Part shown: piece after piece, positions 1-7,956 of the stretch
Layout: each line of letters starts with the position of its first letter
How positions within the stretch are numbered: position 1 is the first letter of the stretch
From: Thermovirga lienii DSM 17291
GTDB lineage: Bacteria; Synergistota; Synergistia; Synergistales; Thermovirgaceae
Assembly: GCA_000233775.1 (NCBI GenBank)
Contig: CP003096.1
Coordinates: 248,001 to 312,000, forward strand
Direction of reading: 5' to 3'
DNA: 64,000 nucleotides
Position numbers and translations under genes: made by a program
Notes under the pieces: generated by a model
Seen by the model: the letters and a program-made list of their open reading frames with translations, nothing else
What the model was told of the DNA's origin: nothing
The model's database searches: none

Positions 1-474
1 AGATTATTTGGTTCCAGTTCAAAGGACAATGGGAATATTCCATCAAGGCTCCACGTGAGAGATGCTTTTCTCTCAGAGACAAGCATAAATGAGCTTTCAG
101 AACTTGAGGAAGGCTTACCTTATACTGAATGGAAGGAAGAAAACAGCCTTGACAGGATAACCTGTGCAGCAAACCCTCGGTCTATAGAACGGGTTCCAGC
201 AGGGGCGGTTTTCGAATTCGAAATAGTATATACGATTGAGAAAGAAGAAGATCTAAAGGATGACCTTAACAACTTGCAGGCTGTGCTGAAGCTATTGGAG
301 GATGACGCACTAGGAGGCGGCGGTAGCAGGGGAAACGGCAGAGTCAAAATAGAGATAAAAGACGTTTTGGTCAGGAAAAAGGAACATTACCTTGAAGGAA
401 AAGATGAGATCAAGGTCGAATTGGGCGGGGACGACCTTGGAACTTCTGTGGAAAAAGTTTACAGGGGGTCATAA
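1..474 (+). CDS. csm3: Type III-A Csm3 (Cas7-like backbone subunit), C-terminal part
   Basis: The reading frame is open from base 1 and ends at TAA 472-474, so the gene begins outside the window and 157 codons are visible. The visible start contains LFGSS followed by SRLHVRDAFL, a signature of Csm3, the repeated backbone subunit of the Csm complex that binds crRNA and cuts target RNA. A glycine-rich stretch (GGGGSRGNGRVK, around visible residues 95-110) matches the RAMP G-loop. The stop overlaps the csm4 start by one base (TAATG), so the two are translationally coupled. The family identification is firm. The catalytic aspartate of the N-terminal part is outside the window and cannot be checked. 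Confidence 0.9.
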   Translation, partial: RLFGSSSKDNGNIPSRLHVRDAFLSETSINELSELEEGLPYTEWKEENSLDRITCAANPRSIERVPAGAVFEFEIVYTIEKEEDLKDDLNNLQAVLKLLEDDALGGGGSRGNGRVKIEIKDVLVRKKEHYLEGKDEIKVELGGDDLGTSVEKVYRGS

Positions 475-1400
475 TGTTGAAGCCTTTGGTCTTTCATCTT
501 CGCTTCAAAAGCGGGATAAGACAGGGAACCCTTGCCGGCGATGTGAATCGCCAGGCGGGATTTATCGGCGGTTCTACCGTTTGGGGAGGGGTAGGTTGGG
601 CTTCTGCTCAGCTAAATGGTCCTGAGATTACCGAACGCTTGGTCAGAACCTGCCGCCTGTCTTCTCTGCTTTGGAAGCGAGATGATTGTTATTATGTCCC
701 TGCTCCTGTTTTCCCCGTCGCAGGAAAGGGAATCGATGACAGAAAGAAACTGAAAAAGGTTCAGTGGGTGCCTGTTGACGAACTAAACCATTTTGTTGCT
801 GAAAAGATCAATTCCAATCTGGGCGACAGGTTTTTTACGGAGGAAACGGTAGTTTCCGCAGCCTTGGACAGAGTTAGCAAAGCTGCTGTTCCTTATTACA
901 AAAGACGATTAAAGGTGGCAGAAGGTGTTGTTGGTGTCTTGGTGGCGGAATGCCCAGAAGACATGGTAGCTGCTTTTAAAGGAGCTATTAGACTACTTGG
1001 AGATACAGGGCTAGGTGGTGAAAGGAGCACCGGTTGGGGTGTTTTCGATGTGGAAGAAGTATCGGCTGCAGAAACCCCTTTCGGGGATCTTTTGCAGAAG
1101 GAAGGCAAAAGGTACATGACTCTTGGGGCCTTTTTGCCCAAACCGGAAGAATTAAATTTATTAGAAAAAGAGAGGGAGTACACAGGGTACAATTTGTGGA
1201 GATTTAGAGGTTATGTGGGAGAAACTGACGTTATAAAACCTACAGTGGTATGTCTATCTCACGGTTCTCTCCTTCCTTTCAAGCCTGTTGGGAAAGTAAT
1301 AGATATAACCCCCTCCAGGATGGAACATCCGGTGCTTTTCAACGGTTGCCCGCCATCTTTGGCCGTGGATTTGCCTAAGTTGGAGGAGGTGGAAGAATGA
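474..1400 (+). CDS. csm4: Type III-A Csm4 (Cas5-like RAMP subunit)
   Basis: A 308-residue RAMP protein. Csm4 caps the 5' handle of the crRNA and contacts Cas10 at the foot of the Csm complex. The N-terminal strand (LKPLVFHLRFKSG) followed by a segment ending WGGVGWA fits the Csm4 start, and GLGGERSTGWGVF (around residues 180-195) is the glycine-rich loop. The size is normal for Csm4. It starts at ATG 474, overlapping the csm3 stop, and its TGA overlaps the csm5 ATG (ATGA at 1397-1400). Order and family features together support the call; sequence alone separates Csm4 from other Cas5-type RAMPs less sharply. Confidence 0.85.
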   Translation: MLKPLVFHLRFKSGIRQGTLAGDVNRQAGFIGGSTVWGGVGWASAQLNGPEITERLVRTCRLSSLLWKRDDCYYVPAPVFPVAGKGIDDRKKLKKVQWVPVDELNHFVAEKINSNLGDRFFTEETVVSAALDRVSKAAVPYYKRRLKVAEGVVGVLVAECPEDMVAAFKGAIRLLGDTGLGGERSTGWGVFDVEEVSAAETPFGDLLQKEGKRYMTLGAFLPKPEELNLLEKEREYTGYNLWRFRGYVGETDVIKPTVVCLSHGSLLPFKPVGKVIDITPSRMEHPVLFNGCPPSLAVDLPKLEEVEE

Positions 1401-2563
1401 GCGAAAATAAGTTGCCGTGGAAGATAAAAAAATACAAAGCAAGGTTTGTGGCTCTTTCTCCAATACATATAGGAACAGGAGAGGTTCTTCCTGCATGCAG
1501 ATACGTATTGCCACCGGAGGGTCAAGATCAAGGCTGGTGCCTCAAAGAGTCCTTTTCAGCGGGGCTATTGGCTGAAGGCAGAATTTCGATCAAAGATTAC
1601 ATGGAGAAGCCTCTTTCCCTCGATATGCCCATTTTAAAGAGGGGGGTTGACGATGGGAACTTTCTTTACCCCATATCTTTTACTAAGGCAGCAAGAGAAA
1701 AGCTTAAAAAGGAAGTTAAACCTTTCGTAAGAGATGGCTTCGGGAGGGCTTACCTGCCGGGATCATCAATTAAGGGGATGCTGAGAACGGCTTTGGCGTT
1801 TTCTTTTTTGATGAATGAGGAACAGGCAAGGAAAAACTTACTTAAACAGCTTGACCAGCTCGAACCAAAAGGGCTTATAGAAAAAATGAATAATGTGAGT
1901 CCCAAGAATATAAAGGAAATACGAAAGAAAAATGCTGCTAGAGTTTCTCTTGTGGAGAACCTCTTTCGGCCTCTAGAAAAAGAAAAAACTGATCCCAAGT
2001 ACGACATATTAAGAGCGGTCAAGGTCAGCGATTCAGAGCCCATAGATACTCCATTGGTTGTAGCAGCGGTGAACATATTTACATCCAAGGGCAGCAGAAT
2101 AGAGCCTCTATCCAGCGATACTCCGCCGACCTTTTGCGAAGTTGTGGATCCAGGTACGGAGATTTGTTTCGAGATCACTTTAGATGAAGGTCTTTTGGTG
2201 AAATTAGGAGAAAGCAATCCTTCCAAAATAAGAATAAAGAACCATTATGATTTGCTTTCGGCGCTGCAGGACCACGCAAGAGTAATGGTTAATATCGAGA
2301 AAAGTTTTCTCGAAAAAAACGGTGTGAATGATGTTTGGGATAAAGAATACGAGCAAGGTGAAGATGCAGATTATGCCATAGTAAGGCTGGGCTGGGGCAG
2401 CGGTTGGACCGGTTCTTCTCTATTTCCTATTCTCTCGTGTGATGACCCTGAAAAGGAGACACCCAAAAGACCGTTATCGAGAAAGATTGTGATTTCGAGC
2501 AAAGGAGAACCTAGAGCGATGCTTGGTTGGGGGAAGCTTTACATTGAGGAGATTCCTGAATAA
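1397..2563 (+). CDS. csm5: Type III-A Csm5 (RAMP subunit)
   Basis: A 388-residue protein with a typical Csm5 opening (ARFVALSPIHIGTGEVL) and the conserved block AYLPGSSIKGMLRTAL near residues 115-130. Csm5 caps the 3' side of the Csm complex and helps set crRNA length. A GWGSGWTGSSLFP segment in the C-terminal third resembles a further glycine-rich loop. The gene overlaps csm4 by four bases, and its TAA overlaps the ATG of the next gene by one base, so csm3-csm4-csm5 read as one tightly coupled operon. Confidence 0.9.
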   Translation: MSENKLPWKIKKYKARFVALSPIHIGTGEVLPACRYVLPPEGQDQGWCLKESFSAGLLAEGRISIKDYMEKPLSLDMPILKRGVDDGNFLYPISFTKAAREKLKKEVKPFVRDGFGRAYLPGSSIKGMLRTALAFSFLMNEEQARKNLLKQLDQLEPKGLIEKMNNVSPKNIKEIRKKNAARVSLVENLFRPLEKEKTDPKYDILRAVKVSDSEPIDTPLVVAAVNIFTSKGSRIEPLSSDTPPTFCEVVDPGTEICFEITLDEGLLVKLGESNPSKIRIKNHYDLLSALQDHARVMVNIEKSFLEKNGVNDVWDKEYEQGEDADYAIVRLGWGSGWTGSSLFPILSCDDPEKETPKRPLSRKIVISSKGEPRAMLGWGKLYIEEIPE

Positions 2564-3240
2564 TGGGTAAAGTGGGTAGCATAGCTCTTTATCTGGAGGT
2601 ATCAAACCAAGATATATGGAAAGAACATGAAACTCGGGCGTCCTTTGTGCACAATGTATTTGGCAATTATGAAGAAGGGCTGCGAGCAGGTCCAAGGCTC
2701 GCAGCCCGAAGGGGCTACGTGGGCTTGCTTATATGTGCATTCACTCCCGAAGGTTACAGGAAAATGCTCTTGAATGCGTCGGACATATATGGAAAAAAGA
2801 TTGATGGCCCGTGGGGGAGAGTCCAATGTGTTAGGATCAGGGCTGACGATTCTGGCCACCCTTGGATTAGAACTTTGGACATAGGAAAACCTAAGTATTT
2901 TTGCATGTTAGATGGTCCCGTAAGACTGAAGACCTATTCTCCCATAAGAAGTCCTTTTTCTATACTAAAGGATCTTGAGGCGTCTCAGAGGTTCCTTTGG
3001 GAGTATTCTGGCGCCAAGGATCTGGAGTTCTCTTTTGACTTACCCCATTGGATATTTACCAAGGTTAGACTAAAAGCAAATATCAAGCAGGATGTTCAGG
3101 ACGTTACAGGCTCGCTGTGTGTTTTCAGTAGCCATAAAATGGCTCAGCTGATACTCGATTTTGCCATACTCAGGGGATTTGGCTCGGAACGAGAAAGGGG
3201 TTTTGGGAGCCTCGATGTAATAGTGGATAGGGGTGATTGA
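2563..3240 (+). CDS. Uncharacterised RAMP-fold protein in the Csm operon
   Basis: A 225-residue protein that I cannot assign to a named Csm subunit. Its C-terminus has a RAMP-type glycine loop (RGFGSERERGFGSLDV, residues ~203-218), very like those of Cas6 and Cas5/Cas7 proteins. The middle (ARRGYVGLLICAFTPEGY) may be another RRM-like strand region. It begins at ATG 2563 overlapping the csm5 stop, and its TGA lies inside the start of the cas6 gene, so it is co-translated with the effector genes. It is not Csm6: I find no HEPN R-x4-6-H pattern. It could be a second Cas6-like processing enzyme or an accessory subunit. Confidence 0.6.
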   Translation: MGKVGSIALYLEVSNQDIWKEHETRASFVHNVFGNYEEGLRAGPRLAARRGYVGLLICAFTPEGYRKMLLNASDIYGKKIDGPWGRVQCVRIRADDSGHPWIRTLDIGKPKYFCMLDGPVRLKTYSPIRSPFSILKDLEASQRFLWEYSGAKDLEFSFDLPHWIFTKVRLKANIKQDVQDVTGSLCVFSSHKMAQLILDFAILRGFGSERERGFGSLDVIVDRGD

Positions 3241-4003
3241 GCTGAGATTGAGGGTCAAATTCAAAATCAAACCAGGCTCTACGATAGATTTTAATTACCA
3301 GTGGCATATAACCGCCATGGTATATAAGGTTTTATCTGTATCGGCTCCAGAGTTCAGCAAACAGCTTCATGATTCGGGATATCCTCATTTGGCTGGTCCG
3401 GATTTTAAGTTTTTTACCTTCAGCACTTTGTGGGCAGGTAGAGGAGCTACAACTGTGGTAGGTAAGAGGCTTTGCTTTGAATCGGACTCTCTGCTTTGGC
3501 GGTTTGATACTCCTGTAGCAGTAGTTTCTTCTCTTTTGGCAGAAGGGCTGATGTCCCTTGGCGAAGTGCGTATTGGAAGCCTGAATGCTGAGGTAGGACA
3601 GATTATTGACGAGCCAATGCCTGATTTCTCTGATGGTTTTGCCACCTTTTCTTGCATCTCCCCTCTTGTATCGAGCGTCCCAGATGCCAAGTTGGGACAC
3701 AAATACCTAGACCCCAAGGATAATCAGTTCTGGGAGGTGTTGAGGGGCAATTTAATCAAGAAATGGGAAACATTGTACAGGAAACCTTTCCAAGGTGAAG
3801 TTAAACTGCAGCCGGACTGGGAATATATAAAGACAAGAAAGACAAGTAAATTGATTTCGCTAAAAGGTCGGTACCTAATTAGAGGCCATTTGGTGCCTTT
3901 TGCGGTGGAGGGAGCGCCTCAAATTATAGCCCTTGGCTACAGTGCAGGTTTTGGGGGGCGCAATAGCTTAGGATTTGGAATGGTTGAAGTTGCCAAAGGT
4001 TAA
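3233..4003 (+). CDS. cas6: CRISPR pre-crRNA endoribonuclease Cas6 (type III locus)
   Basis: A 256-residue Cas6-family protein that should cleave array transcripts within each repeat to leave an 8-nt 5' handle. The C-terminal GYSAGFGGRNSLGFGMVEV is the classic Cas6 glycine-rich loop. A histidine near the N-terminus (WHITAMVYKVLS) lies where many Cas6 enzymes carry a catalytic histidine. The start is GTG 3233, overlapping the previous stop. The gene is followed after 15 bases by the interrupted cas1a. It differs clearly from the type I-B Cas6 at 22601, so each system has its own enzyme. Confidence 0.85.
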   Translation: MIELRLRVKFKIKPGSTIDFNYQWHITAMVYKVLSVSAPEFSKQLHDSGYPHLAGPDFKFFTFSTLWAGRGATTVVGKRLCFESDSLLWRFDTPVAVVSSLLAEGLMSLGEVRIGSLNAEVGQIIDEPMPDFSDGFATFSCISPLVSSVPDAKLGHKYLDPKDNQFWEVLRGNLIKKWETLYRKPFQGEVKLQPDWEYIKTRKTSKLISLKGRYLIRGHLVPFAVEGAPQIIALGYSAGFGGRNSLGFGMVEVAKG

Positions 4004-4004
4004 A

Positions 4005-4021
4005 GGGGGGATCCTGAGATA
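4005..4021 (+). promoter_or_regulatory. Strong ribosome-binding site ahead of an apparent AUA start of cas1a
   Basis: Immediately after the cas6 stop lies a G-rich Shine-Dalgarno-like stretch (4004-4010) followed after eight bases by ATA 4019-4021. In the cas1a frame there is no ATG, GTG or TTG between the cas6 stop (4001-4003) and TTG 4076. The sequence from 4019 aligns codon for codon with the first strand of an ordinary Cas1 (compare 29581). The true start is therefore either the rare AUA codon or, less likely, TTG 4076, which would remove the first beta strands. Confidence 0.4.
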
Positions 4022-4643
4022 CCCAATCAACTTTTTCTATTTGAAAAGGTAGAAATAGGTAGACACATCAACACTTTGAAGGTGAAAAACAGGGAAAAAG
4101 ATGTAGGAGTCCTTGTGCCAGTTTTGCAGATATCTGAAATATTTGCGTTAGGAGGTGCTTGTCCAGATAACGCTGCGTTGAGTTTACTTGCGGAAAAGGC
4201 GGTTCCGCTGCATATATTTGATAACAAAACGTATGAAGGCTCTTGGATGCCCTACATGTCCATCCTGTCTGGGCAGGTCAGCATGGCTCAGTATATGGTC
4301 CTTTTCGATAAAGATTTGACATTGAAGATAGCCCAGGAGATAGTTAGGGGCGCTTGTAGATTGAGGTGCAGCGTGGCTAGAAAGTGGTTCAGAAAAGATG
4401 CAGATATGTGGGAAAGTAAGTATTTAGATTGTTTGAGTAAAATTTATACTAAATCTGCCCCTTCAGAAAAGGTTATACGGGAGATCTTAGAACTGGATTA
4501 TGAGAGGATAACGACTTACCTCTCAGACATAGATTGGTATGCTTTTGCTGAAGGAATAGCCAAGGCCACAGTGGTCTCTGCTTTTAGCCGCCTTTCTTTA
4601 GACCCTTGGATAAATGCACTTTCAATTATGGATCCTTGTTTTG

Positions 4644-6039
4644 GGTCAAGTCCAAATTTGTGTGTAAATTCCCTCTGGCAGATAAGATCACCCCGTTTTA
4701 AGCTACATTTACCTGGGTATCGGCATTATTCACCTCCTTCTGCTGTTTTTCTGTGTTAGCCTTCCACTCCCAATACTCTGCCATATCAAAGTAGCGCTTT
4801 CCTGTGGTCCACACCTCGTCGATCTCTACAAGCACTGCTCCGATCAGTCTCACAGCCGACTCCTCGTTAGGGAAGATTCGGATCACCCGCTCCCGCCGGC
4901 GGATCTCCTGGTTGAGCCGCTCGACTCCATTGGTGGTGCGCAGCCGCTTCCGGTAGCGCCCTGGTAGTGCCATCACCGCCATTGCGTCCTCGAAACCAGC
5001 TTCAAGTCGCTCTACCGCCTTTGGCGCCCGGGCGCCAAAGGCCTCTATCGTTTCGTTCAGCAACCGCCTGGCCGTCTCCATATCCGGCGCGTCGAAGATC
5101 AACCGCAGTCGCCCGTGCAGGTCGCCCTGGAGGCTCTTAGGACAGGCGTCCAGGATGTTCCGGATAAAGTGGGTCTGGCACCGCTGCCATGTCGCTCCTT
5201 GGAAGTGGGTTTCTATCGCATTGATCAAGCCCTTGTGATCATCCGAAACAACCAAGTCCACTCCCTTGAGACCGCGCTCCTTGAGCCGGCCGAAGAACTC
5301 CGACCAAGCAGCCTCTGATTCGCTATCCCCGAGCATAAGCCCTAAAATCTCCCGGTATCCCTCCCGGTTGATCCCTGTAGCGAGAAGTACGCTTGAAAGC
5401 CGTACCCGGCCGCCTTTACGCACCCGGATGACAATGGCATCTACCAGGAGAAATGGGTATTCCTGGCTGCTCAAATCTCGCTCGTTCCACTCCTTTACGA
5501 TGTCGTCCAGTCTTTTGCACAGGCTGGATACGGTGGATTTGGAGAACTCCGTGCCGCATAGTTCATCAACAACCGCCCTTACCTTCCTGGTGGATACGCC
5601 GTTCACGACCATCTCGACCATGGCCAGCAAGAGCGCCTGCTCGCTCCGCTGGTACCGCTCGAAAAGCTCCGTGGAGAAGTGCCCGCTCCGGAGACGGGGA
5701 ACCATAAGCGTAAGTTCTCCTACGCGAGACTTGAGCAGCTTATCCCGATACCCGTTGCGGTACCCCTGCCGCTCTTCGGTACGTTCGTATGGCTTGGCCC
5801 TGAGTTGTTCGGTAGCCTGAGCATCGAGTATCTGATTCACGATGTTCTCCACCAACCGAGCCAATCCATCATCCCGAATAAATAATCCTTGCAAGAGATC
5901 ACAGTCTACGGTAACCTGGTAGTGAGCCATCTTTTCTCCCTCCTGATGATTAAGATTAAGCTACTTCTTATCTACCAGAGGGAGGGGTGGCTCTCCTGCT
6001 TCAAGCCATCAATTTTACACCATCATAATGGACACTACT
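4644..6039 (-). mobile_element. IS256-family insertion sequence, copy 1 (intact), inserted in cas1a
   Basis: The element is 1,396 bp and flanked by an 8-bp direct repeat TTGTTTTG (4636-4643 and 6040-6047). Its termini are imperfect inverted repeats: the left edge reads GGTCAAGTCCAAATTTG and the right edge, read inward, AGTAGTGTCCATTATGATGG, both followed by a TGTAAA core. It encodes one intact transposase on the minus strand. A near-identical copy lies at 34297-35691, and a related but diverged element at 57691-59087. The matching target duplicates mark a simple insertion with no later rearrangement. Confidence 0.93.
4698..5930 (-). CDS. IS256/mutator-type transposase (intact)
   Basis: A 410-residue DDE transposase. 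Visible family features are ATEQLRAKPYERTEERQGYRNG near the N-terminus, the first aspartate in FLLVDAIVIRVR, the second in LVVSDDHKGL, the QRCQTHFIRNIL block and the final glutamate in NGVERLNQEIRRRERV. ATG 5930 follows a good AGGAGGGAG ribosome site. Codon use looks more GC-rich than the surrounding cas genes, in keeping with recent arrival. The identical protein in copy 2 is frameshifted, so this copy is the likely source of activity for that element. Confidence 0.95.
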   Translation of the reverse strand: MAHYQVTVDCDLLQGLFIRDDGLARLVENIVNQILDAQATEQLRAKPYERTEERQGYRNGYRDKLLKSRVGELTLMVPRLRSGHFSTELFERYQRSEQALLLAMVEMVVNGVSTRKVRAVVDELCGTEFSKSTVSSLCKRLDDIVKEWNERDLSSQEYPFLLVDAIVIRVRKGGRVRLSSVLLATGINREGYREILGLMLGDSESEAAWSEFFGRLKERGLKGVDLVVSDDHKGLINAIETHFQGATWQRCQTHFIRNILDACPKSLQGDLHGRLRLIFDAPDMETARRLLNETIEAFGARAPKAVERLEAGFEDAMAVMALPGRYRKRLRTTNGVERLNQEIRRRERVIRIFPNEESAVRLIGAVLVEIDEVWTTGKRYFDMAEYWEWKANTEKQQKEVNNADTQVNVA

Positions 6040-6305
6040 TTGTTTTGCTGCATTGTGGGATGATTTGTTCTTCTTATTTAAACCGTTGATGGTGGATTTG
6101 TGGTTGCCTGTCTTTAATGACTGGTCTGGGGATATGAATGAGGTCCCCGATTTGTATAGGAAGCATTTTTCAAAGATATTTGCACAAGATGGGCAGAGGG
6201 TGTGGAGCTTGAGGATGCTTCCTGTTAGGGAAGGTTACGCTCTAATATCTAATTTTTTGGGAAACTCCACATATAGAGCGGCTAGGAGAGTGATGATTCC
6301 CAAAG

Positions 6306-6794
6306 ATGGAGATTGATAACCTTATAACTTATGGTTGGGCTCTTTGGTGTCCCATAGCGGGACAGCTTTGGGATTGGGGCATTGATCTGAAAGATGAAGA
6401 GTCGAGGTTTGTTTTTGAAAAAAGTTGGTTCTTTATTGATTACGATAAAGAAGACCTTTGGGAGCATATGGAAATTAATGATTTTGCCCCTCATGTAGAG
6501 TTTTATAAAAAATTTGTCTGTATTTATGCGGCGCAATGGCCTCCTTTGCATGTATGGATAGGCGCAGCCTTGAGGTTGCTTTTTGTAGTTCCAGAGATGG
6601 ATCACGGATATGTTGTAAGAATGAACAATTATCAAACGGAAAAGATAAAGGTAAAGTTGAACGAGGTCATAAAAGAAAAATTGTTTTCTAAATGGGAAGA
6701 GTTAGATCACGGTTCATTCTTCAAGCGAGTGAATAAGTGTCAATTTTGCTTTTTAAGGGATTTGTGTTGGTTTTTGCAGGAGGTTTCGATTTGA
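6306..6794 (+). CDS. Cas4-like protein lacking the nuclease motif
   Basis: A 162-residue protein. The N-terminal ALWCPIAGQLWDWGI lines up with the first-cysteine region of Cas4 (compare YFICKRQVWLMARGI in the I-B Cas4 at 29057). The C-terminal KRVNKCQFCFLRDLCW matches the C-x2-C-x5-C half of the Cas4 iron-sulphur site. The region equivalent to the RecB-type E-x-K active site (GEIKKSS in the I-B Cas4) reads MEINDFA here, so the catalytic lysine is missing. This suggests a structural adaptor rather than a nuclease. ATG 6306 overlaps the end of cas1a, and its stop overlaps the cas1b start region. The Cas4 relationship is inferred from motif alignment by eye. Confidence 0.6.
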   Translation: MEIDNLITYGWALWCPIAGQLWDWGIDLKDEESRFVFEKSWFFIDYDKEDLWEHMEINDFAPHVEFYKKFVCIYAAQWPPLHVWIGAALRLLFVVPEMDHGYVVRMNNYQTEKIKVKLNEVIKEKLFSKWEELDHGSFFKRVNKCQFCFLRDLCWFLQEVSI

Positions 6795-7648
6795 ATATTG
6801 GGGAGAAAAAACAAAAAAGAGAGATAACGATAATTCAGGGTTGGAGAACCCCATATGTTTCGATGTTTATTCCTGCAGACCCGGTAGTTTTTCCTTACAG
6901 AGTCTTAAGGTTGGCACAGGCCGTCTATTATGCAACACCAGAGAAAAGGATTAGGGTGATAAAGACTCTGCTCAAAGGAGTTGCAGAATCGTATGTTTTT
7001 TGGGCAAATATTTGTTCCCAATGTCTCATAACGGAAGAAATTCTAAGAGCTGTTAGGGTTTTCAGGAGAAATATAGACAGTATTGGCGAAGTGAAAGAAG
7101 GATTAGGCTTTGAAGGAAATTTTCACAAGGAAATTTTTGAGATTTGGATGCGTAATGTTCCTCCGGAATTTGGTTTTACAGGTAGAAACAGGCAGCCCCC
7201 GCGAGACCCTCTAAATGCTCTTATATCTTATGGTAACAGCTTAATGTACAAAATATGTGTTCCTCCGCTTCAAAAGGCGGGATTCAATACTTCAGTGGGA
7301 TTCTTGCATCAGCCTGGCAGAGGGCGCCATACCCTTGCGTTGGATATTGCTGAATTGCTAAAACCTGTGTTAGTCGAGGCTGTTATTTGGAACATGCTGC
7401 TTGAAGGAGAGTTTGCAAGAGATATGACTACAGAGGGTCCTGGTGGATGTTTTTTAAATAAGGATGGCAAAAAGGCGTACCGTGATTCTCTTTTTAAAAT
7501 GGTAGAGGATCTTTTTGGGGGAAGTACTAGATGCCATTTTGGATGGCCGATCAATTTGTTGAAAGCCCTTGAGGAAACAGTGGCACGTATTAGTAGGGAT
7601 TTGATACAAGAGACAATTCCTGAATCATGGGTAGTCTTCAGGAGGTAG
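6791..7648 (+). CDS. cas1: Cas1 paralogue (cas1b) with full active site but no N-terminal beta domain
   Basis: A 285-residue Cas1-type integrase subunit. The helical catalytic domain is clear: E108 in GLGFEGNFHKEIF, NALISYGNSLMY, H173 in VGFLHQPGRGRHT and D185 in LALDIAELLKPVLVE match the Cas1 E-H-D triad (numbering from TTG 6791). Only about 15 residues precede GWRTPYVSMFIP, which corresponds to GYYVGTYYP at the end of the beta domain in the I-B Cas1, so nearly the whole dimerisation domain is absent. I chose TTG 6791 because AGGAGGT sits six bases upstream; the longer GTG 6737 start adds residues unlike Cas1. It overlaps the Cas4-like gene by four bases and is followed directly by two cas2 genes. 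Confidence 0.85.
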   Translation: MNIGEKKQKREITIIQGWRTPYVSMFIPADPVVFPYRVLRLAQAVYYATPEKRIRVIKTLLKGVAESYVFWANICSQCLITEEILRAVRVFRRNIDSIGEVKEGLGFEGNFHKEIFEIWMRNVPPEFGFTGRNRQPPRDPLNALISYGNSLMYKICVPPLQKAGFNTSVGFLHQPGRGRHTLALDIAELLKPVLVEAVIWNMLLEGEFARDMTTEGPGGCFLNKDGKKAYRDSLFKMVEDLFGGSTRCHFGWPINLLKALEETVARISRDLIQETIPESWVVFRR

Positions 7649-7650
7649 GC

Positions 7651-7956
7651 ATGTTCAGAGTGTTGGTGTATGACGTTTCGCAAAAGAAAGTTTACAAAGT
7701 AAGAAGATATCTTGCGGACAAGATGTTTTGGGTGCAAAATAGCACTTTCGAAGGATATCTTACGGAAGAACAAAAGCTAGTGGTAATGGAAAGTTTGGGG
7801 AAAATACTGGATCCTGAAGAGGACAGCATAATGATTTTTTCAACGGAATCAGAGTATGCATGGAAGAAAATGATATTAGGTGTAGATAAAAGTTGTATTA
7901 GTTACCTGTTGAAATATGGTGGAGGTGAAAAGGATGAGGAACAAGAAGGAAATTAA
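7651..7956 (+). CDS. cas2: Cas2 paralogue 1
   Basis: A 101-residue Cas2-type protein that bridges Cas1 dimers during spacer integration. The opening FRVLVYDVSQKKVYKVRRYL has the beta strand with the conserved aspartate, and FWVQNSTFEGYL is the usual second block. ATG 7651 follows CAGGAGG at a good distance and lies two bases after the cas1b stop. The C-terminus is somewhat long and charged (GGEKDEEQEG) compared with the I-B Cas2. It overlaps the second cas2 by 23 bases. Confidence 0.9.
   Translation: MFRVLVYDVSQKKVYKVRRYLADKMFWVQNSTFEGYLTEEQKLVVMESLGKILDPEEDSIMIFSTESEYAWKKMILGVDKSCISYLLKYGGGEKDEEQEGN

Larger units (their letters stand above)
4019..6316 (+). pseudogene. cas1: Divergent Cas1 (cas1a), interrupted by an IS256-family element
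   Basis: The two parts are 4019-4643 and 6048-6316. Removing the IS and one target duplicate restores one open frame of 297 codons ending TGA 6314-6316. The N-terminal beta domain is recognisable (RHINTLKV, ISEIFALGG, IFDNKTYEGSWMP, then LSGQVSMAQY), as is the C-terminal LSLDPWINAL...WDDLFFLFKPLMVD. The catalytic aspartate position (WDDL) is kept, and a candidate glutamate lies in ILELDYER. The histidine position, GFLH in normal Cas1, reads ALSI here. The protein is also shorter than usual around the glutamate region. It overlaps the next gene by 11 bases. In this genome copy it cannot make the full protein. I infer a partner role with cas1b rather than a stand-alone integrase. Confidence 0.75.

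Noticed and set aside
2563-3240. Csm6 ribonuclease
   Set aside because: No HEPN R-x4-6-H motif or CARF-like start, and the C-terminal glycine loop points to a RAMP protein instead.
5266-5820. Long open frame antisense to the IS transposase
   Set aside because: It mirrors a high-GC transposase gene and has no ribosome site or family features; the same shadow appears in copy 2.
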